DNA of 64,000 nt from Calonectria ilicicola (lineage: Eukaryota; Ascomycota; Sordariomycetes; Hypocreales; Nectriaceae). The DNA lies in contig CP085834.1 of assembly GCA_020809705.1 (NCBI GenBank), positions 1,364,001 to 1,428,000 on the forward strand, read 5' to 3'. Position numbers and translations under genes: made by a program. Numbering within the stretch: position 1 is the first letter of the stretch; every line of letters begins with the position of its first letter. Below are positions 35,176-47,600 of this stretch, in pieces. Below the pieces are notes generated by a model. It worked only from the letters and a program-made list of their open reading frames with translations. It was not told the origin of the DNA and searched no databases.

Positions 35176-37407
35176 CTATTCAAGACATACCCTACTGTAT
35201 TCATTTTCTGCAAGCATGTCGTCGCTCATGTTATTTTGTTGTCCACAAATGCGACAGATATCCAACCAAGTAATGAGACCAACTTCCTTAAATTTAATCA
35301 ATCCAGCCCGCCTATACACATCCCCATCGCCTTCAATCAGGATTCCTGTACCGGAATATAAATAATGTTGGTCTTGGGACTCTTTGAACGCTGTTAGAAT
35401 GATAAATCTGCAATCTTTCTCGCATTCGTTGGTATCCATGAAAACCTGAATACTCGCAGCCGTCTTAGGATGTCCTGGGATGTCAATATGCCATTTTTGT
35501 TCCTGACCATCTTCTTTCATGACAGAAAATTTGGAGCTCAAAAGACCATACATTTCGATTTTGCTCGATACTTGGTCTATTTTTGTATCATCGCGACTCG
35601 ATTCAGGATTCGATGGTTGTTTGGGCCCTTGGAAATTTATCGGTTCACCCTCATGGCCCTGGACGCTGTAGAAACGTCCAAAATGCGGCCACTGATTGCC
35701 GACTTCGATGATTCCGTTTTCGATAGAGGCCCACGACCAGTAGGGGGCAGAATCAGGACGTCGCATCGCGTGTCTGCTATCAACAACAGACCACGAGAGC
35801 TGCTCGGCGAGTTCATGGGACCAGAGTCCGTTACCATATTCGTCATTCTCGTTGCGCAATAATCCTGCAATCCCCCACAGCGCAATGAGTTTGTCCTGGT
35901 GGTTGGTTAATTTGCAGGCGGTATAATTGCGCACTGCTCTTTTCCAGAATAAGCTGCGCGAATTTGCAGTATCGCCAGATTCACCAAATTTCTGTAGTTC
36001 GTTGTTCTGCAGCAACCCGCGCCAATTTCGCTCGATGGAGGCAACCCAGTCTAGCTGTGCCGGGATGCCCTCTGGAAACGCCTCACAGGCGCTTTTGGTC
36101 GCGCAGTCCCAGAATATCTGATGCGACGCAAAGTGGAGCATGCGAGGAGACAGCATTCTTTCTATCCCAGTTCATAATTAGTGTTGATCATTCAGAATTG
36201 TACCCAGACATCTTACCTTGAAATACCCAACCCCGTTCATACAGTGGGCTCTTGAGAAGATCAACCTCCCACAAGTCGGCAGGAATGATGCGCCAAGTTT
36301 TACCGCGAAATTCGATTGTCGAAGAATTTTGGCCCTCGTAAGCTTCTAGTCGCTTTGCGCGGAACAGTCCGTCTGCTGGGAGCACAGAATCCGAGGCGGA
36401 GATATTGCAATAAGTGTTCTTGTATATCTCGTGCATCTTTTGCGCCTCAGTCGCCCAATCATCCTTGTCATTTTGGATAATACATAAAGAGTCAATCCAA
36501 ATGTAGTCAATACCAAGCTGTCTTGCAACTTGGATAGCATGTGAAAAGTTTTTGCTACCCTCACAAATTCTCTTCCACGGAACACCAGAATCGGTGAATT
36601 CCTCGAATGTTCCATGCGCTCCTTCTTGCGCTCCGAGAAGCTGCGGAAATGGATACAGTCGCTCTGGGTCCTTTCCTTTGGGGCCCCATGAATGACTCAA
36701 AGTGACATATGGTTGGCTAGGTAGGTCTTGTACGATACGAAGCTTGCTGTCGTCTTGCAGTTCTGGTATCGAACCCAACCCGACATCCACTAACCTCTTG
36801 GGCATAAATTCATTAACCCGATGGCATCTTTTATGGCTTTCGCAGTCTTTCAACCATCTACTAATCTGGTCCCAGCATTCTCCAGTGCTTTCACAAAGTT
36901 GGTTCTCCAATAAGGTCACTGCCATATTTAAATTAGTTAATAATATTTTCCCACTCTTAGATTTGGATTGCTGGGGTATGCACCTTGCTCTTTCAAGAAA
37001 TAAAAGACCACATCTGAGATCTGATCCCTGCTCTTATATTTGGATTGGTTCAGTTCGTCAATCAAGATAGGCTTGAATGTTAAAACAAAATAATCATCCA
37101 TTTCGTCGATTTTAGCGGCTTTTCTTAAGGTCCAGCGGTACACTGGAATATCAGGAAGACCTTCTTCGCTCTCGTCGGTGGGCTCCAGCCACCTGTCAAG
37201 GCTGTCATGATCTCGAACCGGAAGATTCCTTGCAAGTCTCCAGCAAATCAAGCATTTGCTGTGATTTCCTTTCCTCTGAGGATTTGAGACTAAATCTTCA
37301 GTACTTAAGTCCTCAACGGCCCAGCCTTCAATGTCGACGCCAAAGTGATGATCACCCCGAGCTTGGCCCGATTCCAAAATGAGGCTGCGACAAGAAGTGC
37401 AGATCAT
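35176..37407 (-). CDS. HET domain protein (heterokaryon incompatibility type)
   Basis: Three exons: 36984-37407, 36217-36918 and 35176-36161, giving 703 residues. The N-terminus has CTSC and CLICWRL Cys pairs found before many HET domains. The HET domain has YVTLSHSWG, FSHAIQVARQLGIDYIWIDSLCIIQND, MHEIYKNTYCNISAS and YERGWVFQERMLSPR, all expected blocks in order, then a variable C-terminal half. HET proteins trigger growth arrest or cell death when incompatible fungi fuse, usually together with an NLR partner; that role is inferred from the family. The second intron is clear (GTAAGA donor, GATAG acceptor). For the first intron I chose donor GTGCAT at 36983 because it keeps phase with the CAG acceptor; a GTGGGA donor with a GGAG acceptor also keeps frame and would change a few residues. 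Confidence 0.87.
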
Positions 37408-37927
37408 GATTTCTCGAACAATAGGTGCCCATATGCATATGATAATTATTGTATCAATGTGGTAGAGTGTATACTAGATATCAGTCGGTCTGGCTTACTC
37501 CATGTATGAGATATTTATGAAATGGTTTGAAAGTAAGAGAGGAAAAAAGAAATGGGGGCCATGGAGCACGCTACGCAGCCAGGTAGATATAGGTTAGGTA
37601 AGCAACACAAAAGAACCACGTGCGAGTAGTTGATGACGGTCAGCTATTTTTTGAGGGCAATATTTCCCGACAACCATTTTCTTAATATCAAATAAGTTCT
37701 AATCGCCATACTGTAGAGCCAAAATGTTCCAGTCAAATTGACGTAGTTTGACACCATACAGATCCTTTGTGAGATAAACCAGTCTGAGACCGTTTTAATT
37801 TATACCTTTCTTGAAGCGATAAAAAAAAACAGATAATGAGCATTGGTTAACACTTTTTATCTCAAATCGAATGGATTAATTTTAGCCAATACCACCCGAT
37901 CGAAGATGGGTATGCCGTCTTTTGTCA
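37408..37927. other. Intergenic
   Basis: About 520 bp of AT-rich sequence lies between the HET start and the methyltransferase end. Only an A-run near 37820 stands out; no gene is seen. Confidence 0.55.
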
Positions 37928-39070
37928 TCATTGACTAGTTTCCTGAGGCTCCGCAAGCGGCTTCCGACCGTACACAACAGTCCTAAGCAATTGCATTAAT
38001 ATGGAATAAACCGATTATGGGCGCAAGAGGACTCACACATATCCCCAACCGCAATTGGCCTGGTTCTTTATCTCGCGACGATATTCGGCGATAAATACCA
38101 AGACTTCAGCCCTATCCCAGCCCAGGATCTGGGTGAACAGGAAGGTGGCGAATCCATCCAGGCTCTCGTCCATGGCAATCATCAAAAGTAATCCCGCCTG
38201 TTTCTTTTTGGGGTCTTTGGGCCACCCGCTTATTGGACACTTGATCTTCTTCTCCACAACATCAACAAAGCCCGCCGCTTCGAGGCCATCGCGCATCCTA
38301 TGGCCAGTGGCAATATCAAAACGACGACCTGTCTTCTCACCGACTTCATAGAAGAGCTTAGCCCAGCGATTATAAGGATGATCCTCTGGAAATGTTTTGT
38401 GGTCTGACTGGATAGAAACATCCATCTCAAGATCTTGGATCCACCCTCCAGGAGCCATGTGACGAAAAGCCTTATTGTACAAGTCTTGCCAATCAGGAAT
38501 ACTTCCATATAGGGCCCGAAGGTGAATAAAGTCGAAGTGATCATCAGGCCAAGTCCAGTCAAGTGTGCAATCATCAATCACAAATTCCACATTTGGCGGC
38601 ACCCACGCCGGCTGGATAGGACTGAGATCGGTGCCAATGACCTTGGCCCCAGGAAATTGATCCGCAAAATCTATGGCCCAAATGCCTGTTCCAGTTCCAA
38701 TGTCCAGGACGCGTTTCGGATGATCGCCGATAGGAGCTAGAAATAACTTGTCATCAAGGTTCATAAGGTGGACAGTGTGGATGACGTCAAGAGCATCATT
38801 TTGCTGCTCATCGTTCGGTGCCCAATATTCTGTCGTCTTGATGTTTTCATAAGTGCGGCCATGGAGCTTGCGATAATTGAGAATGCTCTCGGCTATAGAC
38901 GTAGTGGAGGAAGCGCGGCTATCCGCATCAAAAGCCGAGTCGGCCTCTGCGTTATCCTGCTCGTCCACAGCGACAGGGTCGGCTTCAATGTTCGCCGAAT
39001 GCTCCGATACATTGGAGGGTGAGTCTGGATGGGCCTCAGGCGACCTTTCCGGTGAAGGTTGGCTTGCCAT
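37928..39070 (-). CDS. LaeA-like class I SAM-dependent methyltransferase
   Basis: Two exons, 38037-39070 and 37928-37982, giving 362 residues. After an acidic, Ser-rich N-terminus of about 70 residues comes the core of the fungal LaeA/TAM family: NYRKLHGRTYEN, then motif I VLDIGTGTGIWAIDFADQFP, GTDLSPIQPAWVPPN, FDFIHLRALYGSI and GGWIQDLEM. The last 18 codons come from a short second exon ending VVYGRKPLAEPQETSQ; without it the protein would stop just after the splice donor. Family members include regulators of secondary metabolism (LaeA) and many paralogues of unknown target. No secondary-metabolite core gene is in this window, so I call a LaeA-like paralogue, not LaeA itself. Confidence 0.87.
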
Positions 39071-39634
39071 CGTGGATGAGGGGTAAATATGCAGAGAAAA
39101 CGATTGAGCCTCGCATGATAATGTTGGTTCTGATATATCCGGATCTCCCCTGTCGAGCGTTACATGCAGTTCGTTGATTGGACCTTAGGCGAGCTCCTTC
39201 TCCCCACACATCACCCCATGTCGGATAATTGGCCATATGATGACTATTCTTTGATCAATGGCTAAAATTAGATTGTTGATGGATGTGTTTTTAGACTAAA
39301 ATGCGGTCATAATCTGGACACTTAATGTTGTGCTCTACGTAGGCTAGAGAGAAGACCAGCAGGCGGATATGTTTTCCCATCTAAACTAGGGTTCCTTTAT
39401 CTTGCATACCCATGCATTCCGGGTAAATTATTTTCCACTGATTTAACATTCAGACATATTTCAATTCCATTCCGTACCTTGATCATTAAGCAGGCTGTCA
39501 ATCATCTCACAGTTACTTGTGGGAAATCTAGTGATCCATGATTATTCAAGAGACATATGAAAATTAGGGATACGATTTATTTTCCCCAATCATTCTAAAC
39601 AATACTATTTGGATGGCCGTAGTTTTCCTATAAA
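39071..39634. other. Intergenic
   Basis: About 560 bp of AT-rich sequence lies between the methyltransferase start and the MFS 3' end. I see no further gene. Confidence 0.6.
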
Positions 39635-41367
39635 TTACAAAGAACGGCGCGATAACTTGCGGAGTCTTTCTCCAAAAATATAGAAGATCAGTGGAATTGG
39701 TACCAGTGCAAGTGAAACAAATCCAAGTAAACTATTACCCCACCCAAGGCCCAAAGTTTCATACATTTGCAACCCGCATAATGGAAGGAACGCGCCTACA
39801 AGAGACCTTAAGACAGCCATAGCTGCAGTGACTGATGCAGCAACTTGGGGATAGGCGTCCAATAGATAATTTTGCACGCACATCTGCAAAGTCAGTAAGT
39901 ATTTTATGGAAAGTTTAAAAACAATGCACTTACCATGACCGCCATCAGGCCAGCTCCAAATAGCGCAGTGCCAATCATTGATGCTATCCAGTGCACTTGC
40001 TTCTCGGTGGTCCATCCATACAAGAATAATCCAACGGGCATGGCGAGGGCAAATGGGAGAGCGAATGCAGGGGCAAGTCGGATTTCTGGCCGGTGCTCCA
40101 TTCCTCTGTCTTTATTTCTTTGCACCAAGAGATCGGAGATTCGGCCAAATAGCATCACACTAAGCATAGTACCTACACCGATGGGTATATATGCCAATCC
40201 GCTTGTTCCCGTGTTGAATCCATACTGGTTCTCGTGAACAACCGGAAATCTAGTAAACAGAAGGTACATGATGCCGTACTCTACGGCCACGTAAAACGAC
40301 ATTAGCGTGACAATCGGGACGAAAATAAGAAGTTTTGCCGGTCGCACGATTGCCACATGGAATTGTTCTTTGAAGCTTACTTGGGAGTCAAGCTTGCTTC
40401 GAAAGTTTTGGTTTCCAGTTTCTTTTCGAAGCTTGGCGGCTTTGTTTCGTAAGAGAACCGGCGCGTACGTTTCTCTCATTCCGAACATAGCAACGGGGAT
40501 AAAGATTCCAGACTAGACACGAGTAAGAATTGTAATCTTAAATTCAAATCATCGATTGTCTTACCAAGATAGCTTGTAGCCAGAAGACCCATCGCCAACC
40601 TGCACCCTGTGTTAGATAACCCCCAGCTACTGGACCAACACTCGGACCTAGCAAAGGGCCCAAGACCCAAAATGCCATGGCTCTGCCGCGTTGTTCCAAG
40701 GGAATAGTGTCTGCAATCGTTCCACTCCCGATTGTAATCGGTACGGAACCTACAAGACCCATGAGAAGGCGGAAGGCCATCAGCATTCCCACATTGGTAC
40801 TGAGTGCGCCACCAATAGTGAAGATCGTAAATAGAAAATTGCCAAGGTTGTAGAGAGGCGCGCGACCATATATTTCGCTGAGAGGGGCAACAATCAAAGG
40901 ACCGCACGCAAATCCCAATACATAGATGGATACTATGAAAGATGCGGTCCAGGATGATGAATTGTTAAATTCGGCTATGATATCAGTAATTCCGGGTGCG
41001 AACATTGACGAGCCCTAAAAAACACCATCAGCTTTGATACAAAAGTTTGGTTGAATTTGTGATCATACGAGTGGGCTGTAGACTGTTAGCGGATACTGTA
41101 AAGGTCTCAATTCCATGATACATACGTAATCAATGAAAGAATAGATAATGCGCCTATGTTTAGCCATTTCTTAGACTCAGACCAATTTTGGGGATTTTGA
41201 GGATCATCATCCCCGTCCCAGTCAACTATGTCCGAGCCCAGTTCTTCCCTCTTTGCGCTTTCTGTGAAGTCGGTCACCACATCGGTCGTTGTAATCGTCG
41301 TGTCGTCTGGTGAATTTAGCTGACTTTCACTCGCCGGCATTGTGGATGGTGATTGTTGTAAGCTCAT
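39635..41367 (-). CDS. DHA1-family MFS drug:H+ antiporter, with candidate 7-nt microexon
   Basis: Exons 41126-41367, 41069-41075, 40565-41014, 39934-40512 and 39635-39883 give 508 residues with 12 predicted TM helices. Family marks are [15 protein letters not shown] before TM1, SSMFAPGI after it, [49 protein letters not shown] (split here across a family motif) and GWRWVFWL. It should export toxic compounds or drugs across the plasma membrane by proton exchange. The exon-2 call (7 nt between CTACAG and GTATGA) restores [11 protein letters not shown], the family consensus; a simpler single intron with donor GTATCA would give [10 protein letters not shown] instead. The gene is divergent from a Zn2Cys6 regulator, and the shared promoter holds four CCGCGG palindromes. 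Confidence 0.87.
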
Positions 41368-41671
41368 TTTGAGAATCAGGTATCAGTATGCCTGGGCGGG
41401 AGAAGAATCCTTTTGCGGTAATGAAAGAGCCTCAATATCAAGACGAATTATTGAATAAATGCCGTGCGATAGGATGGAAATGCTACTACAGTGGCTCATT
41501 CCTGTTCAAATAAGACGCCCTTCAAGGCGGAAAACAGAACAATTTATGCGTATGGAATTGCCAGTCCAAGTATCTGATCAGAAAGGTTGGAAAAAGGGGG
41601 AAACCTCAAGTGGATCTAAGAGCATAGTGGTAAGAAATCATTGACAAGCCGGAAATTTGGTGTTTTTGGTA

Positions 41672-41706
41672 TCCGCGGGGAGGTTGCACTGGGCTGAATC
41701 CGCGGA
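41672..41706. promoter_or_regulatory. Two PDRE-like palindromes, MFS-proximal pair
   Basis: TCCGCGGG at 41672-41679 and TCCGCGGA at 41699-41706, about 305-340 bp upstream of the MFS ATG. TCCGCGGA is the everted CCG/CGG repeat bound by yeast Pdr1/Pdr3 in drug-pump promoters. Binding here by a Zn2Cys6 protein is inferred. Confidence 0.6.
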
Positions 41707-42207
41707 CGCCACAGGTACATTTAAGTTGATGGGCTGTTCCCCAACAGACTGGTGCTATGATATTAATGAACAGTCAACTTCAAATTTATCACGTTTTTGA
41801 CATTGCGTTACGAAATTCAGGAGTTTGTTTCAAGCTTCTTGTGCATCGGGTTTCCTATTTGACAAAATACGTGATGCACACACATCATCATCACAAAGGT
41901 ATTGTGGTTTGGGAGTACAAATGAGAACCAATCCTTGTGTTACAATAATAAAAATTGCCTGAAGATGCCCTTCACAAAATTATGCTTACTAAAATTCCTT
42001 CAATACTTCATAGAATGAAGTTTCCTCTTGTGAATTATAACAATCACAAGCGCTGGAATCCAATTTCGCGTCTCTTTTTGGAGTCAGTGAGAGTGAATTC
42101 CAAAACAGACGCGCTAAAATTCAATAGCCAATCACGTAACCACGTTATTATGGGTACAATGACTTATAAAGCTTTCTATTAGTCACGGTCTTCAAGCATA
42201 CCCCGTC

Positions 42208-42252
42208 TCCGCGGAATTTCGGATCCTTCATACCCCCGTAAGATTCCGCGGA
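42208..42252. promoter_or_regulatory. Two PDRE-like palindromes, regulator-proximal pair
   Basis: TCCGCGGA at 42208-42215 and again at 42245-42252, about 100-145 bp upstream of the regulator's ATG. The placement suggests that the same factor controls the regulator and the pump, possibly by autoregulation. Confidence 0.6.
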
Positions 42253-42352
42253 CGGCCCCGTCGTACTCTATCTAAGCCGCACATCTCGTTCTATTTCCAG
42301 TTTACCCCCAAAAGCTCGGGAATTATTAAGCTTGCACAGGAAAATTGTCAAA

Positions 42353-44556
42353 ATGGTGGGTCTCAAGTCCTGTCAATCGTGCAGGGCTCGAAAGCTCCGA
42401 TGCAATCGCCAATTTCCGTGCTCCAATTGCACCACTCGCGGAGTACCCTGTCAAGAGCCACAACCTCCACCGCGCGAGACGCATCCAACACGAAGAAAGA
42501 AAAAGCTGAAATTATCTGATTCTTCTGAATTTATGAGTCGGTTGGAAAAACTGGAGACGCTTCTGACAATTCAAGACAGCCCTCAACAGAAGAAAAACGA
42601 AGGGTCTGGAGAATCGGAAAACTCAAATGCAGGCCCAATGATTACCCGAGAACACCAGGCGTTATTGCCTCAGAAGATTCAGCATTTAACAAACGATGCC
42701 TTCTTCTTAGAACGGTCATATTTAAGACCCCAGTTTAGCGTGAGTTGTTGTTTAAAAAAATTGCGGCCTTTGCCTCTACATGTTGACTAAACTAGTCAGA
42801 AGCTAACATCTTGCAGGACAATGGTCTTTTCTCCAACATAGTTTTCCGAACTTGTCCTATCCAGCTGGCGACTCAAACATCGCCATACCTCTTTCAAAAT
42901 CCAAATACATTTCCCTCATTCATGATGGCGCAGCCAACAAGATGTATTTGGCTACCCGAGCGTGACGAAGCGAGGCAGTTGGTCGATGAGTATCTGTCGG
43001 ATTTTACTTTCATGCATCACGTGGTCCACGGCCCATCACTCCGGGTGCTTGTGGACGAGGTATACAATAGCCTGCAAAGACATGCCGATGTCTCTGTGGG
43101 AGCCATCTGCCTTCTACTTTGCATCATCGCCAGTGTCGCAAGCTCGTGGGTGCACCAAGAAAATAAAGTTAGGTTTTACATGGAAGCTCCCGAACTCAAT
43201 GTTCAAGCACAGTTTTGGGCTAGAGCAGCTTTCGATGCTCTAGATCACTGTGAAAGAAATGACCAGGCTTCGCTTGAATGTGTTCAAGGTCTCATTATCT
43301 TCAGTTATGTGATTGGCAACTTTGAAGGCATGTCACCTCGCGTAAGAGCACTTCTTACCAGGTCGAACAGAATGGCTCGAGAACTAGGTCTTCATCGTCT
43401 TGACTGTGATCACAATGGAGGTCATGAGCAAGCATGTCATTATACGGGTTTAAAGGCTGAAATTGGGCGGAGAGTCTGGTGGCATATCGCCGGCACTGAT
43501 TGGTATGTTTGTGCGCAGATTGGAATGTGTGTAGTACTAATGCGCAATAGGATGCTCGCACATTATTCCGGACCACACGAGGCTACTTACACACTTAACC
43601 CAAATCACATGAATGTCAAGAAACCCATCAATATCAACGATGAGGATCTAAAAGATGGCCAAGATTTAGTTGGAAAACCTCTTGAAGAGCCAACTTGTGC
43701 ATCATTCCTAATTCAGCGAATTCGTTTGGCAGAAATTTTCCGTGCATCTACCGACCGGGCTCCTCTTGTTCCCCTAGCCACTCCTTCTCCTAATAGCGCA
43801 ACTTATAGTCTCGTTAGGGATATCGATGCAGATCTAAACTCTTTCATCTCAACATTACCTCCTTTCTTCCACGTCAGCCCGAGTCAGGCTTCTACTTCTT
43901 CAGAATCAACATGTTTTCCTTCTGAGCATTTTATTACTCAACATTATATTTTACATCTCATTGTCCACGGCTATTTCTGCAAAATCCATCTACCTTACTT
44001 TGCTCGTGGCTCAGTTGATCCAGAATATGAATACTCTCAAGCAGCAGCTCTGAAGTCTGCAAAGCTCATTATTCAAATGCAAACCAGCCTTGCACGATAA
44101 AAGCCCGCATTTGCAGCAACGCGTCTCAGCTGCATAGTTATATTGCACAGTGTGTTTGTGGCTAATGTTGTGCTTCTGCTTGATGCTTGCCTGGCTTCGA
44201 ATCCAGCTGAAAGAGAGGCTAAACAGAAGGACATGGCTGATGCATGGAAGCTAATTGATCTTGCGCACGCGCAATCCCAATTAGCATCAAACTTGTTCGA
44301 GGTATTAAATCAGGTAAAAATGAAGCACTTGGGTTCCATACGAGCCGGTAATGATAGTTTTAAACCATCGACTTTGCAATATTCGCAAGAGAATACTTCG
44401 GAAGTCCCAGATAAGTCGATAACGTGTCGAAGACAGCCAGCCAACCCGGACTGCATTTCATTTTCTAGCGATGGGTTTAATCGAGGGGTTGAAATGGATT
44501 TAATGAGTATCGACTGGAGTAATTTCTCTTGGGTGAGAGACACTCCCTTCGTATAA
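42353..44556 (+). CDS. Zn(II)2Cys6 transcription factor interrupted by an in-frame TAA
   Basis: Exons 42353-42739, 42817-43502 and 43551 onward. The zinc cluster is CQSCRARKLRCNRQFPC, then SNCTTRGVPC, with a basic linker and a short coiled coil (LEKLETLLTI). The fungal_trans domain includes LVDEYLSDFTFMHHVVHGPS, RMARELGLHRLD, GRRVWWHI and TDWMLAHYSGP. TAA at 44098-44100 ends the protein after 540 residues, but the same frame continues to 44556 with PAFAATRL and LHSVFVANVVLLLDACL, the expected C-terminus, for a full length of about 691. CAA-to-TAA is the simplest single change. The truncated form keeps DNA-binding and most of the middle domain, so it may still act. It is divergent from the DHA1 pump, its likely target. 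An older ATG-less frame upstream is not used. Confidence 0.85.
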
Positions 44557-44637
44557 CATATTTGTGAATTACATACAGAGAGAGAAGATGGCATTAGAAC
44601 TAAATAATAATTATGAACTTTAAAGAAAGTACGAGGC

Positions 44638-47600
44638 TCAGAACATGTGAACCCGTCTAGACGAGTGGAACATGGCTGGCAGAAACCCTTTATTTTCATC
44701 CACGCTCTCCACCGCAGTCTGGAGGCTTTTTGGTGTTTTCTTGAGAACTGAAATAGCCAAGTGCTTGTCTAGGTGTGCAGCATGCAGCTGGGAAATCTTT
44801 TCATACGCCGCCAAGACTGTGTATTCACCCAAAGCCATGGCCGCTCTTTTCCCTTGATCGAGCACTTCATCAAAGAGATCGTTTCCAGCCTCCTCCTCGT
44901 CCTCAGAGTCATCTTCCGTCACACTCTTGACTTCCTTTTCACTTTCAGAGAATGGAAGTTTTAGCATGGATGGCGATGGCGTGCCTATACTTTTGACCTT
45001 CTCTAGGCTCTGGTTCCCCGCATCCATAATCGTCCCGAGTCTCTCTTGGCGCTTGGCAGCACTCTCGAGGCCCCTGACGTAAGTGTCCAAGATCTGACAC
45101 ATCTTTCTCTTCTTGCGACCCATATAGGTCTGCCAGGCATTCACAAGCCCGGGTTCAACCGACGAGTTGGCAAAGTTGATTTCAGTTGTCGCGATGCGAT
45201 GTCCGTAGAACTGATGTGTTGACCCCAGCTCAAGATTGCACAGGAACCACTTGGCACCAGGCACGCCAGAGAACCGTGCCAGTACCCATTCGCCGGCCAC
45301 AAGTTGCAATTGAGGCTCTTGGATGAATTCTATGATCCGGACAATAGCTTGCTCCTCCTTCGTGTTCTTTTTGTCAGTCTTCCCATCCATTTCCCCACCA
45401 GTGGCAGACTCATTCTCACCCACCGCACCATTCCCTTGGCCCAGACCCATTGCCTTCTGGATGCCAAAATCACGGTGAACCTTGTTAGCTCTATCATCTC
45501 TGATGACTCTATCTTCGACTGCTTCAGATACTTCTAGCTGCTTTTCCAACATGTGTTTTTCGCAGGCAAAATTGACAGCAACACTTGCGAATCCAGTGCT
45601 GAGCGTGCACCAGCCAGATATCTTTTGCTTGGAGCTTGCGGCTCTTGCAACTTGCCTATGGAGCTTCTCACGATTGATCATTGTGACAACGATACGCTGT
45701 ATATCGAAGATACCCTCAACTCCAGCGTTATTGACGATAATTGGGTTTGGACAGATAAGATCCTTCATCGCAATATTGTTTTCACTATCTCCAATATTAG
45801 TCGCTACATCTTGCGACTCATAACCTTTGAATTGAAGGTCCCGAATTCGACTTGGTAGCTCAGGTCTGTCCGAGCTTTGGTCCTCATTCTTCACATCAAG
45901 GCTCCTCAGATAGCTTCTTACATCACTATCAAGCGACATCCACTCTGGAACCTTTGGTGCTGGTGGTGGACTATTCTGTTCTTGAGGCATTGGCTTGATG
46001 GTTTCAGTCTGCTGCTGCGGCTCGGAATGCTGTCTACCAAACGACGGTTTTCCAATTCCCTTCCCGAAGCTTGGAATCTTTGGCTTCGTAATAGACGGCA
46101 TACTTATACTGGGCAGCGATGGTTTCAGGTTAAAATAACTAGCCTTCTCATCGGGCACTGTATTCGCAGCTGCCTCCACCTGCGGGACCTCTTCCGGTGG
46201 AGGATCAAGCTGCACACAGTGATCCTTGATGTAAACGAGAACTTTTCCAATCCCCTCCAGATCAGGGCTAAGAGCATCAAAAGTAGAATTCCGGATAAAC
46301 GTAGATATGTCCCTAACCCAGGCGAGGGGAATGTTCTTGCGCCCCTTTGCTTTGACACAGTCGATGGCATTCTGAAGCAGCGAAATGATCCCATGGTAGG
46401 TCGCCATCACGTCATTTCGTTTCTTCTGGGTCTCTGCAGCGATCAGGATATTATAGCGCCGACCGCGGTCCTCGTCATTTCCATATGCCGTATGAGACGA
46501 GGGATACAGCGACCTACCACGAATGGGGCTTCCCATCTCCACTCCAGTCCAATTGAAAACAGAGACATCGTTTCGGGCGATGATGACTTCGTCCAGCAAA
46601 CGAGATAGCGCCTTGGGGTATCCTTCAGCATGGAACGATTGGAAACGGACGCCAAGAATTCCCATAAGAGAGTAAACATGATCGACTGGCACAGTGGCCT
46701 TTCGTCGGCAGGACAATTGCAAAACCTGTTGGGCTGGGAATCCACTTCGTTCGCTGCCTCGTTTCCAGGTATCAAGTTGATTGACTTCACCGAATTTAGC
46801 AATAAATTCTCTGTCAGAAACAACAAGGTCTTTGGTCTCAGCAACAAGACACGCCAACAGAAGATTGATAACCTCCTGAACTTCTTCTTCAAGACTGAGC
46901 TTTGCCCCCGAGTCTGTGGCATTGATGTACTTATCTTTGAGTACTTCAAAAGCCTGTCTACCTCTTTCTGTAGCGCCTTCGTTCTGTCCTCTTGCGAGTC
47001 CCGAGGCAGCAAGATACACAGACTGTGACATCTCAGATATGGCCGTTTCAGTTGTGAGGTTAGGAGGAAATTTGAATCCGAGGTCATGAAGGATATATAC
47101 AAGCCGCACAGCTTCCTTGATGCGCCCTGACGCAAGTTGGTCTGTATCACTGCGATTAACTACCTCAATCTGGTCGTCCCCCAAGGGTAGTTCGATCACA
47201 TCAGAGAGCTTGATGGTCGATCCATTTCCATTTTTGGAGCATGCATGCTCGAGAAGCTTGGAGTGTGTATTGGAAACGTCTCCGTGGGTATACATCTGAA
47301 TGAATGGGATCAAAGCATACACATATCCCAAGCTTTCGACGGGTCGGCTAAGTGCCTCCCATTCCGAGTTGACAAAGAAGGCCATTTTGCTCATTACAAG
47401 CTCCTGAAGTGTCCACGCACGGTTCGCCCACTCAGGCTTGGACCCATTGATCTCGTTGAAGCTGAGGATGTTGGCAACTTGCGCACTAGAATCACTCTTC
47501 TTCTCGTCTTTAAATTGGTTCCAGTGATCAACGGCGTCAGCGACACGGAAGTTCGTATCCAGATGGACTAAACAAAATTCCGCATTCGCATACCAATCAC

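Larger units (their letters stand above)
41368..42352. other. Divergent promoter region of the MFS and Zn2Cys6 genes
   Basis: This 985 bp region has no gene. Its middle is AT-rich, and two pairs of the palindrome TCCGCGGA (one site TCCGCGGG) sit toward either end, listed separately. Confidence 0.65.

Noticed and set aside
35637..35885. Short frames inside the HET gene
   Set aside because: Out-of-frame shadows of the HET coding sequence.
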